Source: an uncultured Cohaesibacter sp.
GTDB taxonomy: Bacteria; Pseudomonadota; Alphaproteobacteria; Rhizobiales; Cohaesibacteraceae
Length of the DNA: 64,000 nucleotides
Direction: 5' to 3'
Assembly: GCF_963666525.1 (NCBI RefSeq)
Contig: NZ_OY762905.1
Location: 2,638,501 to 2,702,500 of the forward strand
Made by a program: the position numbers and the translations under genes. Each line of letters begins with the position of its first letter. Position 1 is the stretch's first letter. The notes beneath the pieces are model-generated. The model had not been told where the DNA came from and made no database searches. It worked only from the letters and a program-made list of their open reading frames with translations. Below, in pieces: positions 16,265 through 23,742 of this stretch.

Positions 16265-17194
16265 ATGAATATCAAGGAGCTGCAAGCGTTCAACGCCGTC
16301 GTTCAGGAAGGAACAGTCAGCGGCGCGGCGCGGGTGATGAACCTGAGCCAACCTGCGGTCAGCCGTCTGATCATGCTGCTGGAAAGCGAGTTGCATATTT
16401 CGCTGTTCCGGCGCGAAAAGCAGCGGCTCTATCTCACCGAGGAGGGGCAGGCCTTCAACCGGGAGGCGCGACGGATTCTGGCCGGTCTCAGCGAGATCCC
16501 GAGGATTGCCGAGGAAATCCGCGCCCATCGGCTCAAGCGGCTGCGGATGGTGACCATGCCGCGCGCCGCCCTGTCGGTGGTGGCGCCCGTCGTTGCCCGG
16601 TTCACGCGCGAGAATCCCGACGTCAAACTGTCTCTCGACATTCGATCGCACCGGGATATCGAAAGCTGGATCAACGGGCGGGAGTATGACCTGGGGTTCG
16701 GCAACGTGCCCATCACCCACTGGGCCGCGGAGAGCACGCCGATCGGCCGGGCGGTGCTGGAGGTGTTGATGCCCATCGACCATCCCTTTGCCCGGAAGGA
16801 GGTGGTGACCCTTCAGGATCTGGCGACCGTGCCGTTGGTGCAGCAATTTCCGGGCATGTTGCTGCGGCGCCAGACCGACGCCCTGTTCGATGCCCATGAC
16901 GTGCGGATCGAGCAGGAGGTGCTGGCCGGGTCTTCGCAGATGGCCCAGTATCTTGTTGCCAACGGCGCCGGAGTAACGATCATTGATCGGCTGAGCGTGC
17001 TGGCCATGGATGACCGGCTGATTACCACCCGTCCCCTGTCGCCCACCCGCTGGGTGGCATTCGGGGTAATTCGCCATCGCGATGATGATCCTGACCGGAT
17101 GGTTCTGCGCCTGACCGAGATGTTGCGCGAGCGGGTGGTCGAGTGTGCGGTCGATGGCTCGATCGTTCCCCTCATGGGAAAGGGCGAGGTGTGA
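16265..17194 (+). CDS. LysR family transcriptional regulator
   Basis: A 309-residue regulator. The N-terminal helix-turn-helix has the LysR pattern (MNIKELQAFNAVVQEGTVSGAARVMNLSQPAVSRLI), followed by a substrate-binding effector domain from about residue 90. It is divergent from the alpha/beta hydrolase-dcuC-M20-SGNH run and probably controls it. The inducer is unknown but is likely a compound handled by those enzymes. Confidence 0.9.
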   Translation: MNIKELQAFNAVVQEGTVSGAARVMNLSQPAVSRLIMLLESELHISLFRREKQRLYLTEEGQAFNREARRILAGLSEIPRIAEEIRAHRLKRLRMVTMPRAALSVVAPVVARFTRENPDVKLSLDIRSHRDIESWINGREYDLGFGNVPITHWAAESTPIGRAVLEVLMPIDHPFARKEVVTLQDLATVPLVQQFPGMLLRRQTDALFDAHDVRIEQEVLAGSSQMAQYLVANGAGVTIIDRLSVLAMDDRLITTRPLSPTRWVAFGVIRHRDDDPDRMVLRLTEMLRERVVECAVDGSIVPLMGKGEV

Positions 17195-17251
17195 GGCTGT
17201 TCGCAAGGCCTCAGGATCAGAATATGCGAAGGGCCGGCTCGAAAACGAGAA

Positions 17252-17287
17252 AAGGCCCGTGCGAGAGGGGTCACACGGGCCTTCCCT
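17252..17287. terminator. Bidirectional terminator
   Basis: AAGGCCCGTG at 17252-17261 pairs with CACGGGCCTT at 17274-17283 over a 12-base loop. A-rich sequence on one side and a TTCCCTT run on the other let it serve the LysR gene and the convergent cyclo-ligase-like operon. Confidence 0.75.
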
Positions 17288-17405
17288 TCGGTGTCAGGAG
17301 ACCTGCGGGGACCCTTCACGAAACGGATATGGCACGGCTGGATAGAGCGCCGAAACGCCGACCAGCCGGGATGCGGGTATTTGGCCCGACGCGCCTTTGG
17401 TCAGA

Positions 17406-18146
17406 TCACAGGCCCATGGCCTTGAGTTCCTGCAGTGGCGGAATGGTCTCGAACATCACCGGATCAAGGCGGTCCCACAGGATGCCGCAGGTCGGCTTGT
17501 GTGGCCCATCGACCAGAATGGTCCGGGTCGGCGTGAAGATGGCGTCGGCCACCGTGTCATAGACATCCGGCGTCAGTTCCTCGTCCAGCAGCTGGCAATC
17601 ATGTACCACGGCCGCCGACGGGGTTTCGGTCGAGATCCTGCCGATCTGATAGAGCATGCCCCATTCGCTGTCGAAGAAGCCATGGCCCTTGCCGAAGCGG
17701 ATGCCCTTGGTGTTGATGGCGCCGGTGCCGGTGACCATATAGTCGACCTTTGGCATGTCGGCGAGCTCCTTCAGAGTGACCGGTCGGCCAACCCGTTCCA
17801 TGCCGTCCAGCGTCGAGGCATAGAGATAGAGCTCCGGGGCAATCGTATTCGGGTCGAGCAGCCAGAAGCCGCGCTTGATCGAATAGGTCGTCATCAGCAC
17901 CGTCTTGCCGTCTTCCAGCGCCTTGAGGCGCAGGCGGTCGAGGCAGTTGTCCGGCGTGATGAAGATATAGTTCGATTTCTGATAGAACTCATGGTCGACC
18001 AGCCTCTGAACCGCCGCCTCGCCGCCTTCGAAATCGGCGATGAATTCGCCAAAATCGAAGTGAAAGCGGCTGTCGGGAACAGCGACCTTGCGCAACTCGC
18101 GCCAAACGCGCTCGCGGACTTTGATCTTGTGATCAACAATATCCAT
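17406..18146 (-). CDS. 5-formyltetrahydrofolate cyclo-ligase-like protein (paralogue 1)
   Basis: A 246-residue protein of the 5-FCL superfamily. The glycine-rich loop that closes on ATP/substrate is GIRFGKGHGFFD at residues 148-159, where true cyclo-ligases have GxGGGYYDR. TPDNCLDRLRLKAL (64-77) is the other conserved block. It is longer than housekeeping 5-FCL (about 180-200 residues) and belongs to the cryptic paralogue group that comparative genomics has linked to thiamin metabolism. It is the last gene of an operon encoding an NMT1/THI5-type importer and has a second paralogue at the operon's head. Its reaction is not known. Confidence 0.78.
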   Translation of the reverse strand: MDIVDHKIKVRERVWRELRKVAVPDSRFHFDFGEFIADFEGGEAAVQRLVDHEFYQKSNYIFITPDNCLDRLRLKALEDGKTVLMTTYSIKRGFWLLDPNTIAPELYLYASTLDGMERVGRPVTLKELADMPKVDYMVTGTGAINTKGIRFGKGHGFFDSEWGMLYQIGRISTETPSAAVVHDCQLLDEELTPDVYDTVADAIFTPTRTILVDGPHKPTCGILWDRLDPVMFETIPPLQELKAMGL

Positions 18147-18165
18147 GGTGAAACTCCGTGATGTC

Positions 18166-19776
18166 TTATTGTGCAGGTGCCATGCCGCGCTTGGTAAGCA
18201 CGCGATGCTCGATGGCGACCACGATTTGATAGAAAAGAACTGATATCAGCACCGAAACCACTGCGACCGACCAGATCATGCCATAGTCGAGATAGCCGCG
18301 GGACTGGTTGAGCAGATTGCCAAGGCCCTTGCCGGTGGCGAGCCACTCGGCAATCATCACGCCCAGCAGTGCCCGGGGAACCGCAAGTCGGGTGGCGGCA
18401 AACAGATAGGGTAGGGACGCCGGAATGGAAACAAGCCAGAGCTGCTTGACCGGTCCGGCACCATAGGCTTTGGGCACCTCGATGGCGGCGCGCGACACCA
18501 TGGACAGGCCCTGTGCCATGGTGACGAAGGCCGGAAAGAAGGTGACCGATACCGTGATCCACAGGATGACCGAGGGGCCGCGCCCGAGGATCAGTACCAA
18601 CAGCGGCGTCAGGGCGACCAGAGGCATGGTCTGTGTGACCAGCGCCACGGGCATGAAGCCGCGAATGATGGCCGGATAAAGCACCGAACAGAGCGCCAGC
18701 GCAAAGGCGAAGAACAGCCCCATGGCCATGCCGATCATCGTCATTGGCAGGGTTTCGCTGAGGGCCATCGCCAGCTTGCCAAGGCTTGCCGGACTGTTGG
18801 GCATCATGAACAGATAGTCAAACACGCCAAGCGGCGTCTTGGCGATCATCGCCGGGGTGCCCATGATGGAGAGCAACAGCCCCCATAACAGGAACGGCAA
18901 GGCAAAGGACACCGCGATCAGGGCCGCTTCAACCAGCGGATTTTTCTCTGCCTTGGTTGCCGGCGGGCTGGCTGGCACGGTAACGGCCTTGGATGCTCCT
19001 GTGAGGCGGGTTGCCAGAAGGGAAAAGAGGAGATAGGCGAGCCCTGCAATCACAGTTGCTGATAGACCGATTCCCCACAGTCGGTCGGGCTCGCCACGGC
19101 CAAGCGAACCGATCAGATAGACCCCCAGTCCATACCGACCGCCGCCGCCGAACTCCGCTAGAATGGAGCCTAGAACCGCATTGGGGGCCGCAATCCTGAG
19201 GCCCGCCAATATGGATGGGATGGCGCTGCGCATTTGCGCGTGAACAAGTGTCTTCCACTGGCGGCCGCCATAGGCCCGGACCACATCGACAATGCGTCGG
19301 TCGGTCTGCTGGATGCCGGTTACGGTGGCGCTCATGGTGACGAAATAGCAGGCGATGGCCGCCAGAATGATGCGGGGCGTCATGCCCGAGAAGGTGATGA
19401 CAAGGATTGGCGAAACGGCAATCGGCGGCAGGGCGAACAGCGCCACATTGACTCCGCGTGCCAGCCGCTGGGTGATCGGGAAGATGGCGAACAGCACCCC
19501 TGCGGCAATCGCCAGGGCATTGCCGATGAGAAAGCCGGCGCTTGCCCCTTCCAGTGTCGCCAGAATATGCGGCGGATAGTCGGACCAGTCGACCCACAGC
19601 CGCGCCAGAATGGCGGATGGCGCAGGCAGGGCTCCGTCGGCAACCAGTCGCAACCGACCGATGATCTCCCAGACGACCAACAGCAAGAGCCAGTTGCGCA
19701 AGGTGGACGAGCGCAGCAGCTTGCGGATCGGGGAGAGGGCGTCGGACCTCTCTGGAGCGGTCCTGTTACTGGCCAT
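18166..19776 (-). CDS. ABC transporter permease with two fused membrane domains
   Basis: A 536-residue inner-membrane protein with two consecutive BPD_transp_1 permease domains, roughly residues 20-260 and 280-530, joined by a Pro/Ala/Lys linker. Each half has its own EAA-like loop (VVRAYGGRQWKTLVHAQMRSAIP and VPKAYGAGPVKQLWLVSIPASLP). It would form the complete channel that other SsuC/ThiX-type importers build from a dimer. ATG 19776 was preferred because the permease similarity starts there and it overlaps the ATPase stop by 11 bases; the frame is open further upstream to 19944, inside the ATPase gene. Confidence 0.87.
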   Translation of the reverse strand: MASNRTAPERSDALSPIRKLLRSSTLRNWLLLLVVWEIIGRLRLVADGALPAPSAILARLWVDWSDYPPHILATLEGASAGFLIGNALAIAAGVLFAIFPITQRLARGVNVALFALPPIAVSPILVITFSGMTPRIILAAIACYFVTMSATVTGIQQTDRRIVDVVRAYGGRQWKTLVHAQMRSAIPSILAGLRIAAPNAVLGSILAEFGGGGRYGLGVYLIGSLGRGEPDRLWGIGLSATVIAGLAYLLFSLLATRLTGASKAVTVPASPPATKAEKNPLVEAALIAVSFALPFLLWGLLLSIMGTPAMIAKTPLGVFDYLFMMPNSPASLGKLAMALSETLPMTMIGMAMGLFFAFALALCSVLYPAIIRGFMPVALVTQTMPLVALTPLLVLILGRGPSVILWITVSVTFFPAFVTMAQGLSMVSRAAIEVPKAYGAGPVKQLWLVSIPASLPYLFAATRLAVPRALLGVMIAEWLATGKGLGNLLNQSRGYLDYGMIWSVAVVSVLISVLFYQIVVAIEHRVLTKRGMAPAQ

Positions 19777-20536
19777 CCAGCGCCTCCGCGATTTCCTTCT
19801 CGAGGGCGTGGAAGCGAGGATCGGAAAACAGGTCGGGCTTGCGTGGCCGGTCGAACGGCACATCGATGACGCGGCTGATCCGCCCCGGCTTGCTCTGCAT
19901 GACCACCACACGGTCGGCAAGGAAGATCGCTTCATCGATGCCATGGGTGACCAGCAGGGTTGTTGCCCGGCTTTCCATCCAGATGCGTTGCAGCTCGATA
20001 TTCATCTGGCGGCGCAGGATCTGGTCGAGCGCGCCAAAGGGTTCATCCAGAAAGAGGATTTCCGGGCGGGTGATGAGAGCACGGGCGATGGCCGCGCGCT
20101 GGCGCATGCCACCGGACAGCTCGCCGGGCAGTGCCTTTTCGAAACCGTTGAGCCCCACCAGATCGACCAGCTTGGCCACCTCGGCCAGATAGTCGGCCCG
20201 CTTGTGCCCGAGCACGTCAAGGGGCAGCATGATATTGTCTTCCACGGTGCGCCATGGCATCAGTGCCGCATCCTGGAAGGCAACACCCGTCTTGCCGCTT
20301 CTTGCCGCCTTGAATGGGGTCATGCCGCTGATCATCACATCGCCGGTGTCCGGAGCATCAAGCCCCAGCGCCAGCCGCAGGATGGTCGACTTGCCGCAGC
20401 CCGACGGCCCGATCAAGGCCGTGAACGAGCCTTCCGGACAGACGAGTGACACATCGCTCAGGGCTTGAACGACCGCGCCGCGACCCTTGAAGGATCGCGA
20501 CACGTGATTGATGGTGATACCGTGTTCGGTACTCAT
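19766..20536 (-). CDS. ABC transporter ATP-binding protein (SsuB/TauB/ThiZ type)
   Basis: A 256-residue ATPase. Walker A is GPSGCGKST, the Q-loop sits in VAFQDAALMPWRTV (the nitrate/sulfonate/taurine/pyrimidine importer pattern), the signature is LSGGMRQRAAIARAL and Walker B is ILFLDEPFGALD. It overlaps the binding-protein gene by four bases (ATGA) and the permease gene by 11 bases, so all three are translated together. Confidence 0.92.
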   Translation of the reverse strand: MSTEHGITINHVSRSFKGRGAVVQALSDVSLVCPEGSFTALIGPSGCGKSTILRLALGLDAPDTGDVMISGMTPFKAARSGKTGVAFQDAALMPWRTVEDNIMLPLDVLGHKRADYLAEVAKLVDLVGLNGFEKALPGELSGGMRQRAAIARALITRPEILFLDEPFGALDQILRRQMNIELQRIWMESRATTLLVTHGIDEAIFLADRVVVMQSKPGRISRVIDVPFDRPRKPDLFSDPRFHALEKEIAEALDGQ

Positions 20537-21507
20537 GCAATTTCTTCCAGCAGCGTGGTGTCGAAATGCTCGCGTTTGGCGGAAATGCCCACTTCGGCAA
20601 GCGCCTTGATGTTGGCTTCGATGGCTTCTTCGCTCATCGAGAAAATGCCACCTGCGGCTTCGATCAGCGGCTTCTGGGCGTTGTTGAAATAGAGCTCGTT
20701 GTCGATGGAACGACCGGTGCCCTTGAACCAGCTGTCAGCAAATTTCGGCGGATAGGCGGCCGGATCCTTGAAGTTCTCTTCCCAGCCTTTGCGGGAAGCC
20801 CTGAGAAAGGAAACCAGTTCCTTGCGCTTGGTCTTCAGGGTCTCTTCGGTGACAACAACGGTGTCGTTGAAGATGGTGAAGCCGAAATCATAGAGCAGGA
20901 AGGAGGTCGCGTCGGCGCCAGCCTGCTTGATGGTGAATGGCACGTTGGTGGTGAAATCGAGGGATGCATCGATTTCGCCCTTGATCAGCGGGGTCGGATC
21001 ATAGGCATAGGGCACGATGTTGATCTTGGAGCGATCGACGCCGGAGATCTTCAGCATGGCTTCAACGGAAATCACGTTGACTGGCGGCACGGCAAGGGTC
21101 TTGCCGATGAGGTCTTCAGGAGTCTTGATCGGGTTGGAGGCCAGAGAAACGATGCCGATCGGGTTCTTCTGATACTGGGCGCCGATGATCTTGAACGGCG
21201 CGCCCTGCTCGGTGATCGCCTTGATGGTGGTGTCCGGCGTGGTCAGGGTGAGGTCGGCCTTGCCAGCAATGATGGTGCTTTCCGGGATGACGTCCGGGCC
21301 GCCGGATGCATAGGAAAGGTCGAGGCCTTCCTCGGCATAGTAGCCCTTGTCCATGGCAACGAAATAGCCGGTGAATTCGGCATCGTTGATCCAGGAAGCC
21401 TGAAAGGCGAAAGGCGATGCAGCGCTCGCAAAGCGGCCCATGGTCGGCAGGGCGGCAGATGCTGCCATCAGGGAAAGAAATCGGCGTCTGTCCAGAGCAA
21501 GTCTCAT
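20533..21507 (-). CDS. NMT1/THI5-like substrate-binding protein
   Basis: A 324-residue binding protein of the NMT1/SsuA group, which binds pyrimidine thiamin precursors, sulfonates, nitrate or riboflavin. The N terminus carries a Tat-like signal (DRRRFLSLMAASAALP, Arg residues 7-9), so it may be exported folded. The mature start FQASWINDAEFTGYFVAMDKGYYAEEGLDL is typical, with Trp, Asp and Tyr common in the pyrimidine-binding branch. ATG 21507 has GGAGACACTGAAC upstream; an in-frame ATG at 21522 is less well placed. The flanking cyclo-ligase-like genes suggest a heterocyclic ligand. Confidence 0.88.
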   Translation of the reverse strand: MRLALDRRRFLSLMAASAALPTMGRFASAASPFAFQASWINDAEFTGYFVAMDKGYYAEEGLDLSYASGGPDVIPESTIIAGKADLTLTTPDTTIKAITEQGAPFKIIGAQYQKNPIGIVSLASNPIKTPEDLIGKTLAVPPVNVISVEAMLKISGVDRSKINIVPYAYDPTPLIKGEIDASLDFTTNVPFTIKQAGADATSFLLYDFGFTIFNDTVVVTEETLKTKRKELVSFLRASRKGWEENFKDPAAYPPKFADSWFKGTGRSIDNELYFNNAQKPLIEAAGGIFSMSEEAIEANIKALAEVGISAKREHFDTTLLEEIA

Positions 21508-21546
21508 GTTCAGTGTCTCCATTTGTCTCGGGAAGTGTGGCTGTTG

Positions 21547-22284
21547 CTATAAAACGCCCCTGATCCGAGCCAGCTCGGCCAGAGGCGGAATGTCCAGAAT
21601 TTGGTCTTTGCTCAAAAGATCCCAGCGAATGCCGCGTGGGCGTCGTTCGGTTCGCTCGACCCGGATTAGCTTTTCCGGGGTCGCGATCATGTCGATGGCA
21701 ATGTCGAGATCGCTGGCGATGACATTCTCGTCGGTCACCTGCACATCATGCACGATGGAAACAACCGGCGTTTTTTCCTCCATGAGACCCAGATCGGTGA
21801 ACATGCCCCATTCGAGATCGAAATAGACATGTCCCTTGCCAAAGCGGATGCCCCGGGAGGAAACGGCGGATGCGCCGGTCGCGGCAAAGTCGAACCGCCC
21901 CTTGCGTGCGATCTCTTCCAGTGACACGGGTTTTGCGAAATGCTCCATCCCCTCCAACCATGAGGCATAGAGTTCCGCCCCCTTGGGCACGACACCCGGC
22001 TCCAGATAGAGGAAGCCGCGACGGATGTTATAGGTGGACATGACCAGCGGAATGCCCGCCTCGATCATCTTCTGGCGCAGCAGCGTGAGGGAATTGTCCG
22101 GTGTCACGAAGGCAAGCTGGCAGCCTTTGAAAGCATCCAGCGCCAGCACGCGACCGGTGGCCACATCAGAGCCGTCGAAATCGGGAATGACTTCGGAGAA
22201 ATCGAGATGAAAGCGCACGTCAGCCCGGGCGACATCTTTCAGTCGCTGCCATATGCCCTTGCGTATCAGCCGTGAATGACTCAT
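21547..22284 (-). CDS. 5-formyltetrahydrofolate cyclo-ligase-like protein (paralogue 2)
   Basis: A 245-residue relative of the gene at 17406-18146, sharing TPDNSLTLLRQKM (61-73), NIRRGFLYLEPG, ELYASWLEGMEH and GIRFGKGHVYFDLEWGM (loop at 145-161). The residues that differ from true cyclo-ligase differ in the same places in both copies, so both are probably the same non-housekeeping subtype. It is the first gene of the importer operon. ATG 22284 has GAGAGGACAGC upstream; the frame extends to 22332 through the divergent promoter, which I consider non-coding. Confidence 0.78.
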   Translation of the reverse strand: MSHSRLIRKGIWQRLKDVARADVRFHLDFSEVIPDFDGSDVATGRVLALDAFKGCQLAFVTPDNSLTLLRQKMIEAGIPLVMSTYNIRRGFLYLEPGVVPKGAELYASWLEGMEHFAKPVSLEEIARKGRFDFAATGASAVSSRGIRFGKGHVYFDLEWGMFTDLGLMEEKTPVVSIVHDVQVTDENVIASDLDIAIDMIATPEKLIRVERTERRPRGIRWDLLSKDQILDIPPLAELARIRGVL

Positions 22285-22303
22285 GCTGTCCTCTCGTTTC
22301 TCT

Positions 22304-22332
22304 GTTTCATAATCATGAAACTGTTGTTTCAT
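22304..22332. promoter_or_regulatory. Candidate RpiR operator between the divergent genes
   Basis: GTTTCAT-AATC-ATGAAAC at 22304-22321 is a perfect inverted repeat, and a third GTTTCAT half-site follows at 22326-22332. TGAAA/TTTCA half-sites are usual for RpiR regulators. The position in the 105-base divergent promoter suits joint control of both directions. Confidence 0.6.
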
Positions 22333-22389
22333 TATTGCAAGAGGGCTGCTAGTGTTTTTTTATGCTACTGCAAAGAATCGGAGGAGTTG

Positions 22390-23238
22390 ATGGCATCGCG
22401 CCTTGTGCTGAGAATTCAGGAGAGATACGCCAAGCTGACGGCGGGGGAGAAGAAGCTCGCGCAGCTGATCCTCGATCGCCAGGATGACATTCTCACACAT
22501 TCAGCGACCGAAATTGCTGAAATGGCTGGAGTTTCCAAGGCAACGGCGGCCCGCTTCTTCCAGCATCTGGGTTATGCCGACTTCAACGAGGTGAAGCTTC
22601 AGGCCCGCGAGGAGCGCAACCAGTCCGAACCCTATGAATTGTCAGTGACCAACTCCGATCAAATGGCCATGGGCCGGGCCATTGGCGCCCATCTGGAGCT
22701 GGAACTGAAGAATCTGACGCGCACCTTCGAGGAAATGCGCTCCGACAAGATACGGGAAGCCGCCGAACTGATCGACAAGGCACCGCGCGTCTGGGTGCTG
22801 GGGCTGGGGGCGGAAGAGGGAATCGCCCGTTATGTGCGCCTGCTGTTTTCACGGCTGCGCCACAGTGTCATGTTGTTGGGTATCAATCAGGGGTCGTGGG
22901 CGGAAGATCTGGCGATGACCGGCCCGAAGGACGTGTTGCTGTTGATAACTCTGCCACCGCATCCGCCGCTGCTCAAATCGATTCTGAGTTACGCCAAGAC
23001 CAGCCGCCTCAATGTGGTGACCATCACCGACAGGACGTCGCTTTTCGAGATGCAGCGCGCCTCCAAGGTCGTACTGCCCTGTCATGTGACAAGCTTTGCC
23101 CTTGGGGCGTCGCTGACAGCGGTGAGCAGTGCGGTGCGGCTTCTGGCCCTGACTTATGCGGCCCACGCAGGCAAGTCCGCCCAGCAGCGGGCAGAGATTG
23201 TCGACAGCATCAAGGAAGAGCTCGACAGCTTCAATTAG
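22390..23238 (+). CDS. RpiR family transcriptional regulator
   Basis: A 282-residue regulator with an N-terminal RpiR helix-turn-helix (HSATEIAEMAGVSKATAARFFQHLGYADFNE) and a C-terminal SIS domain, which usually binds a phosphosugar or similar phosphorylated effector. ATG 22390 follows CGGAGGAGTTG; the longer frame from 22276 runs through the promoter. It is divergent from the cyclo-ligase-like/NMT1 operon and is its likely controller. A SIS effector would imply a phosphorylated intermediate of the imported compound. Confidence 0.9.
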   Translation: MASRLVLRIQERYAKLTAGEKKLAQLILDRQDDILTHSATEIAEMAGVSKATAARFFQHLGYADFNEVKLQAREERNQSEPYELSVTNSDQMAMGRAIGAHLELELKNLTRTFEEMRSDKIREAAELIDKAPRVWVLGLGAEEGIARYVRLLFSRLRHSVMLLGINQGSWAEDLAMTGPKDVLLLITLPPHPPLLKSILSYAKTSRLNVVTITDRTSLFEMQRASKVVLPCHVTSFALGASLTAVSSAVRLLALTYAAHAGKSAQQRAEIVDSIKEELDSFN

Positions 23239-23342
23239 CCTGTATTTCCTCAGGCATTTCCTCCTGAGTATATTGAATTTTCCCCATGCCCTGCGGCGCA
23301 TGGTTGGCGGCTGACGAATCCGGTTTCCAAACTTCTCGCTTG

Positions 23343-23366
23343 ATATAACTATAAAACCGGTTATAT
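23343..23366. promoter_or_regulatory. Candidate ArsR operator
   Basis: ATATAAC-10-GTTATAT lies 8-31 bases upstream of the arsR start codon. ArsR repressors commonly bind such AT-rich inverted repeats over their own promoter. A related ATAAAAC sequence recurs at 23715-23721, before arsP. Confidence 0.55.
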
Positions 23367-23373
23367 TGCGCTT

Positions 23374-23694
23374 ATGAAGCATACACTCGAGTCCTATGCC
23401 TCGGCTCTTTCTGCCCTTGGTCACGATGCAAGGCTTTGCATCTTCCGCCTGCTCGTCCGTGCAGGGGACGACGGACTGATCGTGGGAGAGCTGATTGCTG
23501 CCACGGGGTTGCCTGCCTCGACCCTGGCACATCATCTGAAGACGCTCGTCAGCGCAGGGCTGATCGTTCAGGAGCGCGATGGTCGTGAGGTCAGGAGCCG
23601 TGTCGATTTCGATGCGGTCCGCCAAACGATCGGCTTCCTGACGTCGGAATGCTGCACTGGCGTGACGCTGGAAAACAGGGAAGAGGCCATCTGA
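23374..23694 (+). CDS. arsR: ArsR family metalloregulator
   Basis: A 106-residue winged-helix repressor. The recognition helix is LPASTLAHHLKTLVSAGL (about 46-63). The C terminus carries the vicinal pair Cys93-Cys94 in FLTSECCTG, the As(III)-binding arrangement of several proteobacterial ArsR proteins. It would release DNA on binding trivalent arsenic and so switch on itself and the adjacent arsP and acetyltransferase genes. An inverted repeat just upstream is the probable operator, and a terminator overlaps its end. Confidence 0.88.
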   Translation: MKHTLESYASALSALGHDARLCIFRLLVRAGDDGLIVGELIAATGLPASTLAHHLKTLVSAGLIVQERDGREVRSRVDFDAVRQTIGFLTSECCTGVTLENREEAI

Positions 23695-23707
23695 GGCCTC
23701 TTTTCTT
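23681..23707 (+). terminator. Terminator overlapping the arsR stop
   Basis: AAGAGGCC at 23681-23688 pairs with GGCCTCTT at 23695-23702, followed by TTCTT. The arsR TGA lies in the loop. It should reduce read-through into arsP and suggests that arsP has its own promoter. Confidence 0.65.
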
Positions 23708-23742
23708 GGGCTTTATAAAACTAGAAAACTGGAGATATAGTT

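Noticed and set aside
22285..22389. A TPP riboswitch ahead of the NMT1-type operon
   Set aside because: The promoter region is only about 100 bases and lacks the CTGAGA-type core and paired arms; the RpiR half-sites explain its structure better.
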